From Clostridia bacterium (GTDB lineage: Bacteria > Bacillota > Clostridia > Lachnospirales > WQUN01): 16,620 nucleotides of DNA. A program made the translations under genes and the position numbers. Positions 1 to 7,635 of this stretch are shown in pieces; the stretch's first letter is position 1; each line of letters opens with the position of its first letter. The notes below the pieces were generated by a model, which was not told the origin of the DNA, did not search any database, and saw nothing but the letters and a program-made list of their open reading frames with translations. The stretch covers positions 1-16,620 of the forward strand of contig BNUF01000044.1 in the NCBI GenBank assembly GCA_025997155.1, read 5' to 3'.

Positions 1-220
1 AAAACGCCGACCCGATATACTGAATCTTCAGGCAAAACATAAGTTCCTCAAAGGAAGTAAAAAAGTTTTCCATAACAACGCCCGCGTTCATCAAAAACGC
101 GCAAAGACTGAAAAAGAAAATATACTTGAGGCTCGGCTGCGCCCATTGCCTGAATATTATAACCAAAATAACAAACGTGAATACTACGCACAAAAGCTGC
201 ATAATGAATATAAACGACAT
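1..220 (-). CDS. 7TM sensor protein, N-terminal part (cut by window edge)
   Basis: An open frame runs from an ATG at 220 to the left edge, giving 73 residues with no stop. The start is supported by a GAGGAGG ribosome binding site that lies in the last codons of the upstream gene, whose stop is 16 nt away. The visible part has two hydrophobic segments (about residues 4-23 and 33-50) joined by a short polar loop. It closely parallels the upstream diguanylate cyclase: both begin MS.I and both have an LKY/IKY block followed by a SLC..FLM.AG-type block, then a Y.G.AF-type segment near residue 70. This layout fits the N-terminal 7TM region found on some histidine kinases and diguanylate cyclases. 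The output domain lies outside the window, so it could be a GGDEF, kinase or HD-type protein. It is probably co-transcribed with the gene at 237-1805. Confidence 0.75.
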   Translation of the reverse strand, partial: MSFIFIMQLLCVVFTFVILVIIFRQWAQPSLKYIFFFSLCAFLMNAGVVMENFFTSFEELMFCLKIQYIGSAF

Positions 221-236
221 TTTCCGCCCGCCTCCT

Positions 237-1805
237 CTACGCGTCCACGACGACGAAGTTAAACACCCTCACCTGATTGCGTCCGCTGGATTTTGCCGTG
301 TAGAGGGCGGAATCGGCGTTCGAGATAAGCTCGTCTATCGTTTTTGGGGTCGTCCCGCGGTAATCAAGGGCGGAAACGCCGATACTCGTGGTTATGTGAA
401 AAGATGTCTTTTCGTGTTTCATACTAGCGTTGGCTATGTTTTCGCGGATACACTCGGCGACGCGTACCGCCCCCATAAGGTCGGTGTGCGGAAGCCATAC
501 GACGATTTCCTCCCCGCCGTAACGCCCGCATATATCGGTGTGGCGGAGCGCCGTCAGGACGATTTTTGAAACTGTGATAAGCACCAAATCGCCCATATTA
601 TGCCCGTAGGTGTCGTTGACGTTTTTGAAATGGTCGAGGTCAAGCATAAGCACCGCGCCGTTCTCGCGTTTTCTGCGGCATATGTCGAAATCTCTTGTCG
701 CCAGTTCAAAAAAACTCCCTCGGTTGTATAGCCCCGTGAGTGCGTCGTGCTGTGCCAAAACGCGCATACGTTCGATTAGTTTATGATTTTCCGTGTCGTC
801 AAAAATGAGTATCGTACTTCCGATGTTTCGCCCGCTGTATTCGATTATGGAACGCGACGTGCGAAGAATCAAGTCCTCTCCCGTTTCGCCGCAAGGCACG
901 ACGGTTTGAGTGTTTTCGTCGGAGGTGAAGATACTCGGCGGAATGTCCGCGATATGCCAGACTTTCGTCCCGACTTTGGCGGTTTTAAGACTCGGAAAAT
1001 ATTCCTTCGCCTGCTCGTTCGCGTCGCAGAAACAGTCCTTGTTGTCGACCAAAATAAAGGCGGCGCGGCTGCTCTGGATTGCCGCCACGCGTCCCGTGTC
1101 GCGCCAGCTGATTTTTGTAAATCGTATCGTGTGCCTTGTGCAGAGGCATACAAAAGCCGTGTATAACGCGCAGAGCAAAAATTCTGTCGGTAATTGCCCG
1201 AAGAATCCGAAGTTGAGGATTATGTTTAGTATGAATATCACAAAAACCGGAATCATAAAGGTGAGCGTGTATTCCGTGAAAGATTTCTTTGAGAGTTTGA
1301 GGTTTTTCGCGGTTTTTATTACGGTAAAGAAAATCAGCGCGGTGTTGTAGAGTACGTTCAGATAGTGCAGAAAACCCGCCTTTGCCGTGATAAAATAGAA
1401 CTCCCCGGAAACGTTGTAGGAAAGAACCGCGTCCATTTGTCTGATAAAGGGGGTGAGCGGATACGTAAACATAAAAAATTCGCATATAATCGGGAAAAAC
1501 GCCAGAATCAGGAGTTCTTTCGGCGTCGCCGCCCTGTCGCGGTAATCCGTGCCGAAAGCGTAGAACGCCACGCCGATAAAGCTAAATCCGCCGTACATAA
1601 CGCGTGTACTCATAAGCGAAAGGTTAAGGGTGTCCGCGTAAATCTGGGTCGTCGTCCCGGCACACATTAAAAATACACACACACAAAGAGAAAAGAGGTA
1701 TTTTATCCGTCTGTTGTCCCACTGAATCATGGCGACGGCGAGCAAAACGCCGGAGACAATGGTAGACACGTACTGAAGTATTTTCAAAGCCGAAATTAGC
1801 GACAT
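237..1805 (-). CDS. Membrane-bound diguanylate cyclase (7TM-PAS-GGDEF)
   Basis: This 522-residue protein should make cyclic di-GMP from two GTP at the membrane. Residues 1-225 hold about seven hydrophobic segments, matching the N-terminal 7TM module of histidine-kinase-type sensors. Residues about 240-340 look like a PAS domain (ILVDNKDCFCDANEQA near the start). Residues 345-515 are a full GGDEF domain: HDALTGLYNR at 353-362, DLDHFKNVND at 389-398, the active-site signature as GGEEI at 430-434, TSIGVS at 473-478 and ADSALYTAKSSGRN at 497-510. The inhibitory I-site RxxD is present (RHTD, 421-424), five residues before the signature, so product feedback inhibition is likely. The last signature position is Ile instead of the usual Phe. 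The ATG at 1805 follows AAGGAG with a 10-nt gap. A promoter sits just upstream, so it need not depend on the parB operon. It occupies the place where parA or spo0J is often found. Confidence 0.9.
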   Translation of the reverse strand: MSLISALKILQYVSTIVSGVLLAVAMIQWDNRRIKYLFSLCVCVFLMCAGTTTQIYADTLNLSLMSTRVMYGGFSFIGVAFYAFGTDYRDRAATPKELLILAFFPIICEFFMFTYPLTPFIRQMDAVLSYNVSGEFYFITAKAGFLHYLNVLYNTALIFFTVIKTAKNLKLSKKSFTEYTLTFMIPVFVIFILNIILNFGFFGQLPTEFLLCALYTAFVCLCTRHTIRFTKISWRDTGRVAAIQSSRAAFILVDNKDCFCDANEQAKEYFPSLKTAKVGTKVWHIADIPPSIFTSDENTQTVVPCGETGEDLILRTSRSIIEYSGRNIGSTILIFDDTENHKLIERMRVLAQHDALTGLYNRGSFFELATRDFDICRRKRENGAVLMLDLDHFKNVNDTYGHNMGDLVLITVSKIVLTALRHTDICGRYGGEEIVVWLPHTDLMGAVRVAECIRENIANASMKHEKTSFHITTSIGVSALDYRGTTPKTIDELISNADSALYTAKSSGRNQVRVFNFVVVDA

Positions 1806-1845
1806 TCACCAAGTCTCCTTCCGCAGCATAAAAAACCACGACATT

Positions 1846-1874
1846 ATTATAGCACCTCTCTACAAAATTTGCAA
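1846..1874 (-). promoter_or_regulatory. Sigma-A-type extended -10 promoter for the diguanylate cyclase
   Basis: On the minus strand, TTGCAA (1869-1874) is followed after exactly 17 nt by a perfect TATAAT (1846-1851), preceded by TG one base upstream (TGCTATAAT, extended -10). The -35 box starts 5 nt past the parB stop codon, so the promoter fills the intergenic gap. It would give the diguanylate cyclase and the downstream 7TM gene transcription independent of the rpmH-parB operon. Confidence 0.7.
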
Positions 1875-1879
1875 GATAT

Positions 1880-2629
1880 CTAATGTCTTTTATTGAATAT
1901 ATTTATGCTCATAGAGTAGCCGTTTTCGCCCTCCGTCACGGAAAACTCCGTCCGAATCCCCGAGCGGTTCATCACGTTTACCGCCTCGCGTATCGTATTC
2001 GTGAAAATACGCACGTCGCTTATAATAAATTTCACCTTACGCACCCGCCGTTTAAGCCGTTCGCGTGACTGGAAATTCCTGTAACTTATTCGGTTTATCG
2101 CGTCCAGCTGTTCGCGTTCCGTTTCCACCGCGAGAAGCGCCATAGCCTGTTCCTCCAGTATGTTTTTCTCCGCGAGAGAAGAGCGTACCGCCTCCGAAAA
2201 TTGCAGCAGCCGCAGTTTCTGCGCGATTAGTTCGCGCGGTTTTCCCAATTTCCGCGCAAGTTCGTCTTTTGTTATGGAATAGTCGTTCATAAGCGTTCGG
2301 TATCCTTGCGCCTCGTCCAGATAGTTCAGATTCTGCCTTTGCAAATTTTCAATCATAGCTGCGAGCGCGCTCGTTTTGTCGGACATTTCCGATATGACGG
2401 CGGGAATCGTGCGAAACCCCGCCATTTTCGAGGCGCGCAAACGGCGTTCCCCCGTCACCAGCTCATAACGCACGCCGTTAATAAGCCTGACGGTTATAGG
2501 CTCGAGCACGCCGTACATTTTTATCGATTCGCAAAGTTCAAGAAGCGCCCGCCTTTCAAAATATCTCCGCGGCTGATACGGATTCGGGCTGATTTTTTCT
2601 ATTGGCAAATATACGATTTCGGTGGTCAT
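1880..2629 (-). CDS. ParB/Noc-family CTP-switch protein, divergent DNA reader
   Basis: This 249-residue protein is a ParB/Spo0J/Noc homologue, a family that loads on centromere-like sites and clamps DNA in a CTP-dependent way. The CTP-fold motifs are intact: NPYQPR (16-21), GERRLRA (60-66) and ENLQRQNLN (94-102). A helix-turn-helix lies at about 118-142 (ITKDELARKLGKPRELIAQKLRLL). Its place directly after rsmG is the usual place of Noc, the nucleoid occlusion factor, in Bacillota. However, the segment that normally reads (T/A)(E/G)(R/G)HARAL is LEEQAMALL here (158-166), losing the His and Arg. The helix also mixes ParB-like and Noc-like residues. The protein begins right at the ParB fold, without the N-terminal extension that carries the membrane-binding helix in B. 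subtilis Noc. The ATG follows GGGAG with 9-10 nt spacing. Family is certain; whether it acts as Noc, as ParB or otherwise is open. Confidence 0.85.
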   Translation of the reverse strand: MTTEIVYLPIEKISPNPYQPRRYFERRALLELCESIKMYGVLEPITVRLINGVRYELVTGERRLRASKMAGFRTIPAVISEMSDKTSALAAMIENLQRQNLNYLDEAQGYRTLMNDYSITKDELARKLGKPRELIAQKLRLLQFSEAVRSSLAEKNILEEQAMALLAVETEREQLDAINRISYRNFQSRERLKRRVRKVKFIISDVRIFTNTIREAVNVMNRSGIRTEFSVTEGENGYSMSINIFNKRH

Positions 2630-2647
2630 GAGAAATCACTCCCTTTT

Positions 2648-2671
2648 TTTACCATATATTTTACCATATTT
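2648..2671. repeat. Tandem 12-bp direct repeat upstream of parB/noc
   Basis: TTTACCATATAT is followed immediately by TTTACCATATTT (plus strand), 11 of 12 positions identical. The pair lies 19-42 nt before the parB start, in the 89-nt gap between rsmG and parB/noc. On the coding strand it reads ATATGGTAAA twice and includes a TAAAAT that could act as a -10 box, but I see no good -35. It could be an operator or simple AT-rich sequence. Confidence 0.5.
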
Positions 2672-2718
2672 TTCCTGAATCTGCCTAAAAATCTACACCC
2701 ATTTTTCGCCAAATTATC

Positions 2719-3372
2719 CTATCGTTTTTTAAGATACTTCATCAATAACCCTTTGTTTTTAGGAAACTCCGACGGAGTTTGTCTGATTTTGCCGACAGAA
2801 ATAATCGTCCGCGACCCGCCCTTCGGCAACTCGAACTTAAAAATATCCGCAATCTCCCCGCCCATTCGTTTTATTGGTTCCCTCGCCCGCAAAATCTCCT
2901 CCTCGCAGTTTCCGCCTTTCATAGCCAAAAAGTACCCTCCCACACGCACATACGCCAAATCGTAAAACGCCAAAAGCCCAAGTTCCGCGACGGCGCGGCT
3001 TACCGCAAAGTCGAACGCCTCGCGCAGCTCCCCGCCCGCCGCCTCCTCCGCCCGCGCGTGAAGCACCGTAACCCCCGAAAGCGAAAGCGCCGCCGTCAGC
3101 TCGCGCAAAAAATGGATTCTCTTGTTAAGCGAATCCATTAGCGTAAGTTCTATGTCGTTCCGCGTTATTTTTATCGGTACGCCGGGAAACCCCGCACCCG
3201 TCCCTATATCAATCAGTTTGGCGTTTTGCGGAATATCCGCGTATTCAAGGAGCGTCAGACTATCCAAGTAATGTTTGACTTCGATTTCCTCGGGTTTGGT
3301 AATCGCCGTCAAATTAAATTTCTCATTCCATTCGAGTAAAAGTTTGGTATATACTTCAAATTGTTCCGACAT
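2719..3372 (-). CDS. rsmG: 16S rRNA (guanine-N7) methyltransferase RsmG (GidB)
   Basis: RsmG uses S-adenosylmethionine to methylate N7 of the 16S rRNA guanine equivalent to G527 in E. coli. The cofactor loop LIDIGTGAGFPGVPIKI is clear, followed by the family motifs NKRIHFLREL and SRAVAELGLL, and the N-terminal EWNEKFNLTAI block is typical. I place the start at the ATG at 3372 (217 residues), with GGAGAG 8 nt upstream. It is separated by a single base from the upstream stop codon. A further in-frame ATG at 3417 would add 15 residues (MCLSGKFLTSNRRDR) that do not resemble the family. Even so, the protein is about 20 residues shorter at the N-terminus than B. subtilis RsmG. It belongs to the rpmH-parB operon and is translationally coupled to the gene before it. 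Confidence 0.95.
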   Translation of the reverse strand: MSEQFEVYTKLLLEWNEKFNLTAITKPEEIEVKHYLDSLTLLEYADIPQNAKLIDIGTGAGFPGVPIKITRNDIELTLMDSLNKRIHFLRELTAALSLSGVTVLHARAEEAAGGELREAFDFAVSRAVAELGLLAFYDLAYVRVGGYFLAMKGGNCEEEILRAREPIKRMGGEIADIFKFELPKGGSRTIISVGKIRQTPSEFPKNKGLLMKYLKKR

Positions 3373-3373
3373 T

Positions 3374-3766
3374 CTATCTCTCCGATTCGACGTCAAAAAT
3401 TTTCCACTTAGACACACTATCAGGCTCTTTCACAAGGTGCAAATGGATAATTTTATTTATACTCTCGTTGTCAATTAAAAGAATCGCGTCCGTCTTGTAT
3501 CCCGTATTTATAAACCGCCGCCCCGAAAGACGTTTATAATCACGGCTTCCAACCATTGCGCATAATTCGTTTATGTCCAGATTCTTCCGCGCCGTTTGGC
3601 TCAAATACCCCGCCGCCTCGGAGGTCGCACCCTTAGACAACGCGTCCAGAAAGGCGCGTATGGTCGAACTTTCATTTAGTATAGAAAAAAACGGTACATT
3701 ATATCGTTTGTTGTCAAATTGTATTTTTTTATGGCAAATCGTATGCCTATTTAACTTTATAAACAC
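3374..3766 (-). CDS. Small unknown protein between mnmG and rsmG
   Basis: I do not recognise this protein of about 130 residues. The best start is the GTG at 3766, which follows a perfect AAGGAGG by 8 nt; a TTG at 3805 would extend it but has no such site. It is a real gene: it fills the gap between mnmG (stop at 3813) and rsmG (start at 3372), is in the same operon, and ends one base before the rsmG start. It has no signal peptide or membrane segment. The middle (SSTIRAFLDALSKGATSEAAGYLSQTARKNLD) looks helical and the second half (AILLIDNESINKIIHLHLVKEPDSVSKWKIFDVES) looks like beta strands. This helix-then-sheet pattern recalls NTF2-like/DUF4878-type folds, but that is only a visual impression. 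Role unknown. Confidence 0.75.
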   Translation of the reverse strand: MFIKLNRHTICHKKIQFDNKRYNVPFFSILNESSTIRAFLDALSKGATSEAAGYLSQTARKNLDINELCAMVGSRDYKRLSGRRFINTGYKTDAILLIDNESINKIIHLHLVKEPDSVSKWKIFDVESER

Positions 3767-3812
3767 CGCAAAAGCCTCCTTTTTGTATCCTATGCACAGG
3801 GGCAAGCATATG

Positions 3813-5669
3813 TCACGTTTTAAGCAAGACCATAAGCACCGCGACGTCGGCGGGGCTTACCCCCGAAATCCTGCTTGCCTGCCCTAGATTGTCAGGTTTG
3901 ATTTTCGACAACTTTTGCCGCGCCTCAATACGTATCCCCTTTTGCCTTGAATAGTCAAAATCTTTGGGGATTTTCCTTGTCTCCAATTTTTTAAACCGTT
4001 CGACTTGTTCTATTTGTCGTTTTATATATCCCTCATATTTTATTTGAATAGTTATCTGCTCCTGTATGGTAAGATTTTCCAAATAGTCGGGAATTTCTCC
4101 CAAAAACGGCAACAGCGTTGCAACCGATAATTCGGGACGGCGCAGCAATTCCGCCAATTTCACCGCGTTCTTAATACCTGCCGTGCCTGAATTTTCAAGG
4201 AAACTATTAAGCCGCTCCGTCGCGGGTACACTCAAGGCGTTCGCCCATTTAACCCCCCGCGCAACGCTATCCATTTTATCCCTGAATTTTTGATACCTGT
4301 CCGAATTGATAAGCCCGCGTCTATACCCGACAGGAGTCAACCGACTGTCCGCGTTGTCCTGCCGCAAAAGCAACCGATACTCCGCCCGCGACGTCATCAT
4401 TCGATACGGCTCGTTCGTCCCCTTTGTCACAAGGTCGTCAATCAAAACGCCTATATACCCCTGCGAACGGTCAATCACAACGGGTTCTTTCCCGACTACA
4501 AAAGCCGCCGCGTTTATCCCCGCGATAAGCCCCTGCGCCGCCGCCTCCTCATACCCCGAGCTCCCGTTAATCTGCCCCGCGAAAAAAAGCCCCGCGACTT
4601 CCTTATGCCCAAGCGTATTCGCGAGTGCTGTCGCGTCGATACAGTCATACTCGATTGCGTAGGCGGGACGCGTTATCCTGCAATTCTCAAGCCCGACTAT
4701 CGTTTGGTACATAATTTTTTGTACGAGGACAGGTAAGGAGGTCGACACGCCCTGTACATACATTTCGTTGGTACGCGTCCCCTCAGGCTCAATAAAAACC
4801 TGATGAGTCGGCTTGTCCGCGAACCTCACAATCTTATCCTCGATAGACGGGCAATACCTCGCCCCCGTACCCGTCGCCAACCCCGAATACATAGGAGCTA
4901 AGTGCAAATTCTCGCGGATAACCCGCGCCGTCTCCTCGGTCGTGTACGTAAGGTAGCAGGGCGTTTGCTCCGCGCAAAGCCGCACCCCGTCATTTTCAAA
5001 GGAGAACGCCAGACATCCCTCGTCGCCGTACTGCGGTGTCATCTTTGAAAAGTCAATCGTCCGACGGTCAATCCGCGCCGGCGTTCCCGTCTTAAAGCGC
5101 ATAAACTCGACGCCGAATCCCCTAAGCGAATCCGTAAGCCTTGCCGCGGGCAAAAACCCGTTCGGACCGCTGTTAATCACCGTTTCCCCGTACAGACAAC
5201 GGGAGTTCAGGTATGTCCCCGCGCAAACCACGACAGCTTTAAAAAAAAACACTTCCCCGAAATTTGTCGTCACCTCAAAAGTTTCGCCCTTCTTACAAAT
5301 ACCGACAATTTCAGCCTGCCTAATCCGCAAATTTTCGGTGTTCTCGAGGGTGAATTTCATTTCTTTCGCGTAATTATGCTTGTCCGCCTGCGCACGCAAA
5401 GAATGTACCGCCTCGCCCTTGCTTTTGTTAAGCATACGCACCTGTATCAGCGTCTTGTCGATATTCTTGCCCATTTCGCCGCCCAGCGCGTCAAGTTCCC
5501 GCACTAAATGTCCCTTTGACGTGCCGCCGATATTCGGGTTGCACGGCATAAACGCGATGCTGTCGAGATTTATCGCGAACAGACAAACCGTCACGCCCAG
5601 CCGCGCCGCCGCCAAAGCCGCCTCACAGCCCGCGTGTCCTCCGCCGACGACACAAACACAATACTCCAT
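3813..5669 (-). CDS. mnmG: tRNA uridine-5-carboxymethylaminomethyl modification enzyme MnmG (GidA)
   Basis: MnmG is the FAD- and NADH-dependent partner of MnmE. Together they install the (carboxymethyl)aminomethyl group on the wobble uridine of certain tRNAs. The FAD-binding loop VVGGGHAGCEAALAAARLG is near the N-terminus. The two family signatures are present as GARYCPSIEDKIVRF and GQINGSSGYEEAAAQG, and a helical C-terminal domain ends in GVSPADVAVLMVLLKT. The ATG at 5669 (618 residues) is the better start, because GGGAAG lies 9 nt upstream. A GTG two codons earlier (5675) abuts the mnmE stop directly but leaves only 3 nt to the ribosome binding site. Length fits the family (about 620-630). 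mnmE lies immediately upstream, as expected for the complex. Confidence 0.97.
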   Translation of the reverse strand: MEYCVCVVGGGHAGCEAALAAARLGVTVCLFAINLDSIAFMPCNPNIGGTSKGHLVRELDALGGEMGKNIDKTLIQVRMLNKSKGEAVHSLRAQADKHNYAKEMKFTLENTENLRIRQAEIVGICKKGETFEVTTNFGEVFFFKAVVVCAGTYLNSRCLYGETVINSGPNGFLPAARLTDSLRGFGVEFMRFKTGTPARIDRRTIDFSKMTPQYGDEGCLAFSFENDGVRLCAEQTPCYLTYTTEETARVIRENLHLAPMYSGLATGTGARYCPSIEDKIVRFADKPTHQVFIEPEGTRTNEMYVQGVSTSLPVLVQKIMYQTIVGLENCRITRPAYAIEYDCIDATALANTLGHKEVAGLFFAGQINGSSGYEEAAAQGLIAGINAAAFVVGKEPVVIDRSQGYIGVLIDDLVTKGTNEPYRMMTSRAEYRLLLRQDNADSRLTPVGYRRGLINSDRYQKFRDKMDSVARGVKWANALSVPATERLNSFLENSGTAGIKNAVKLAELLRRPELSVATLLPFLGEIPDYLENLTIQEQITIQIKYEGYIKRQIEQVERFKKLETRKIPKDFDYSRQKGIRIEARQKLSKIKPDNLGQASRISGVSPADVAVLMVLLKT

Positions 5670-5675
5670 ACGCAC

Positions 5676-6992
5676 TCACTTCCCGACGCAAAACTTGGCG
5701 AAAATCGTGTCGCAAACGTCGTCGCCCAGTTCCGCGCCGATAATCTCGCCCAAAAATTTATACGCGTTCACAAAATCCTGCGTTAAAAAATCCTCGCCAA
5801 AGCCTAGGTTCGCGGTGTTTATCGCGTCCGCCAAAGCTTGCGCCGTTTTGTCTAAAAGTTCAATATGCCTTTTGTCGCAAACAACGTCAATATCTGTAAG
5901 GTTATCCAAAAACATACTGTTTATAGTCTTGTAAAGTTCGTCAAACCCTGCCCCCGTCTTGGCGGAAACCGACAACCCCCCAACACATTCCGTTCTTATA
6001 TCCGATTTATTACTTAAAATAATAACCTTAGCGTCCGTATCTTTAAGCACGTTTTCAATGTCAGCGTCACGCTGTGCCCCGTCAACCACCCAAAGGATTA
6101 AATCGGCGTTCTTTGCGGCTAAAACCGCCCGCTCCACCCCGATTTTCTCGATACAATCCGACGTTTCGCGGATACCCGCCGTGTCCGTCAGACGCAAGGT
6201 AACTTCCCCGATATTGACGAGTTCCGTCAAAGTGTCCCGCGTCGTCCCCGCCGTTTCCGTGACAATGGCGCGTTCTTCCTTAAGTATCGTATTCAAAACC
6301 GACGACTTGCCCACATTGGGCTTGCCAATTATTGCCGTTTCAATGCCGTATTGCAAAACCCGCCCGATATCGGCGTTTTTTGTCATCTCTCTGATTTCTT
6401 CCAAAATCTTTTCGGCGCGGATTTTTGCGTTCTCGATATTCCCCTGTTCCATTTCGTGTTCGGGATAATCAATCGAAACCTCTATCTCCGCCACAAGAGC
6501 TATGATTTCCTGCCGTATATTCGATATCTTGCCGCGCAAATGCCCTTGAAGCCGCCGCAACCCCGCCGTTTGCGCCGATTTTGACGCGGCGTTTATAATG
6601 TCGCAAACCGCCTCCGCCTGGGTGAGGTCGAGCCGCCCGTTCAAAAAGGCGCGTTTCGTGAACTCCCCCGCCTCTGCAAGCCTCGCCCCGCCCGCTATCA
6701 AAACGTCCAGAATCCGCCGCAGCAGATGGATATTCCCGTGTGACTGAATCTCAACAACGTCCTCGCAAGTATAGCTTCTTGGCGCCAGCATAGCTAAAAC
6801 GATAACCTCGTCTATGGGCGTACCGCCTTCCATTATATACCCGTAATACGCCCTGTGCGACTCCGCCTCCCGAAAGCTCTTGTTGCTGAAAATTTTCTGC
6901 ACGACAGGTACGCTCCCGTCCCCTGACAGCCGAATAATCCCGACTGCGCCTGGGTAGGGCGGCGTGACTATCTGGGCTATTGTGTCACTCAT
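5676..6992 (-). CDS. mnmE: tRNA modification GTPase MnmE (TrmE)
   Basis: MnmE is the GTPase half of the MnmE-MnmG wobble-uridine modification complex. I start it at the ATG at 6992 (438 residues), because MSDTIAQIVTPPYPGAVGIIRLSG matches the conserved N-terminus of the family; an earlier ATG at 7037 adds 15 unrelated residues. The N-terminal folate-binding domain (1-~118) precedes a helical domain with an inserted G domain: P-loop GKPNVGKSS (223-231), G2 TTRDT (250-254), G3 DTAG (270-273), G4 NKSD (328-331), G5 SAK (343-345). The protein ends in the diagnostic FCVGK, whose Cys is part of the active site. The start overlaps the khpB stop by 8 nt, so the two are translationally coupled; no strong ribosome binding site is seen. 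Confidence 0.97.
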   Translation of the reverse strand: MSDTIAQIVTPPYPGAVGIIRLSGDGSVPVVQKIFSNKSFREAESHRAYYGYIMEGGTPIDEVIVLAMLAPRSYTCEDVVEIQSHGNIHLLRRILDVLIAGGARLAEAGEFTKRAFLNGRLDLTQAEAVCDIINAASKSAQTAGLRRLQGHLRGKISNIRQEIIALVAEIEVSIDYPEHEMEQGNIENAKIRAEKILEEIREMTKNADIGRVLQYGIETAIIGKPNVGKSSVLNTILKEERAIVTETAGTTRDTLTELVNIGEVTLRLTDTAGIRETSDCIEKIGVERAVLAAKNADLILWVVDGAQRDADIENVLKDTDAKVIILSNKSDIRTECVGGLSVSAKTGAGFDELYKTINSMFLDNLTDIDVVCDKRHIELLDKTAQALADAINTANLGFGEDFLTQDFVNAYKFLGEIIGAELGDDVCDTIFAKFCVGK

Positions 6993-7635
6993 TTTTAAGT
7001 TCTTTATGGTTATTTCGCCGCAAAGAAATAACGACATTCCGATTCGGTTCGTCGCCGTCCGAATGTGTATAAATAGACTTGTCCGACGACAAAGCTGCGT
7101 GAATAATGCGCCGCTCTGATGAACTCATAGGCTCGAGCCGCACACTTCTTTTCGTCATCTTAACCTTCTTCGCCAAATTCCGCGCGAGATTCTCCAAAGT
7201 TTCCTTGCGTTTTTCGCGGTATCCGCCCGAATCTATGAAAATATTCACAAAAGGAGTTTCGCCCTTGTTTATGGCAAGGTTTGTCAAATACTGCAACGCG
7301 TCAAGGGTATGCCCGTGTTTCCCGATAAGAAAACTCACGTCGTCCCCGATAATCTCGATATACAAATCTCGGTCCTTGAATTTTATGTCAAATTTTACAA
7401 CAATTCCCATTTTTGCGGCGACTTCACTCAAAAAACGCTCCGCCGCCTTTTCGGGCTGAAACTGTTTCGTAACCCTTACCCGACAAGGTTTCGCGCCGAA
7501 TCCCAAAAACCCCTTTGAACCAACGTCCAAAATCTCAACGTCAACTTCGTCCCGCGTCGCGTCAAACTGCCTAAGCGCGTCCTCAACCGCCTCGTCAAGC
7601 GTCTTTCCAACAGTTTCCGTTGTCATAGCAATCAT
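6985..7635 (-). CDS. khpB: RNA-binding protein KhpB (Jag/EloR), Jag-N/KH/R3H
   Basis: KhpB is a cytoplasmic RNA-binding protein which in Gram-positive bacteria pairs with KhpA and affects cell elongation and division. All three domains are visible: a Jag N-terminal domain (about 4-53, TVGKTLDEAVEDALRQF and KGFLGFGAKPCRV), a KH domain (about 75-150) with IGKHGHTLDALQYL (104-117), and an R3H domain (about 155-210) with SSSERRIIHAAL and THSDGDEPNRNVVI. The ATG at 7635 overlaps the yidC stop as ATGA but sits only 2 nt after AAAGGA; an ATG three codons later (7626) would have 11 nt spacing, so either may be used. Its position right after yidC is the standard arrangement in Bacillota. Confidence 0.95.
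   Translation of the reverse strand: MIAMTTETVGKTLDEAVEDALRQFDATRDEVDVEILDVGSKGFLGFGAKPCRVRVTKQFQPEKAAERFLSEVAAKMGIVVKFDIKFKDRDLYIEIIGDDVSFLIGKHGHTLDALQYLTNLAINKGETPFVNIFIDSGGYREKRKETLENLARNLAKKVKMTKRSVRLEPMSSSERRIIHAALSSDKSIYTHSDGDEPNRNVVISLRRNNHKELKNE

Noticed and set aside
126..569. Open frames on the plus strand across 126-14946 (for example 126-569, 2306-2965, 4290-4736, 12266-12967)
   Set aside because: They lie opposite well-supported minus-strand genes, have no family motifs, and arise from the codon bias of those genes.
2719..3417. Longer start of rsmG at 3417
   Set aside because: The extra 15 residues do not resemble the family and overlap the upstream gene; the ATG at 3372 has a good ribosome binding site.
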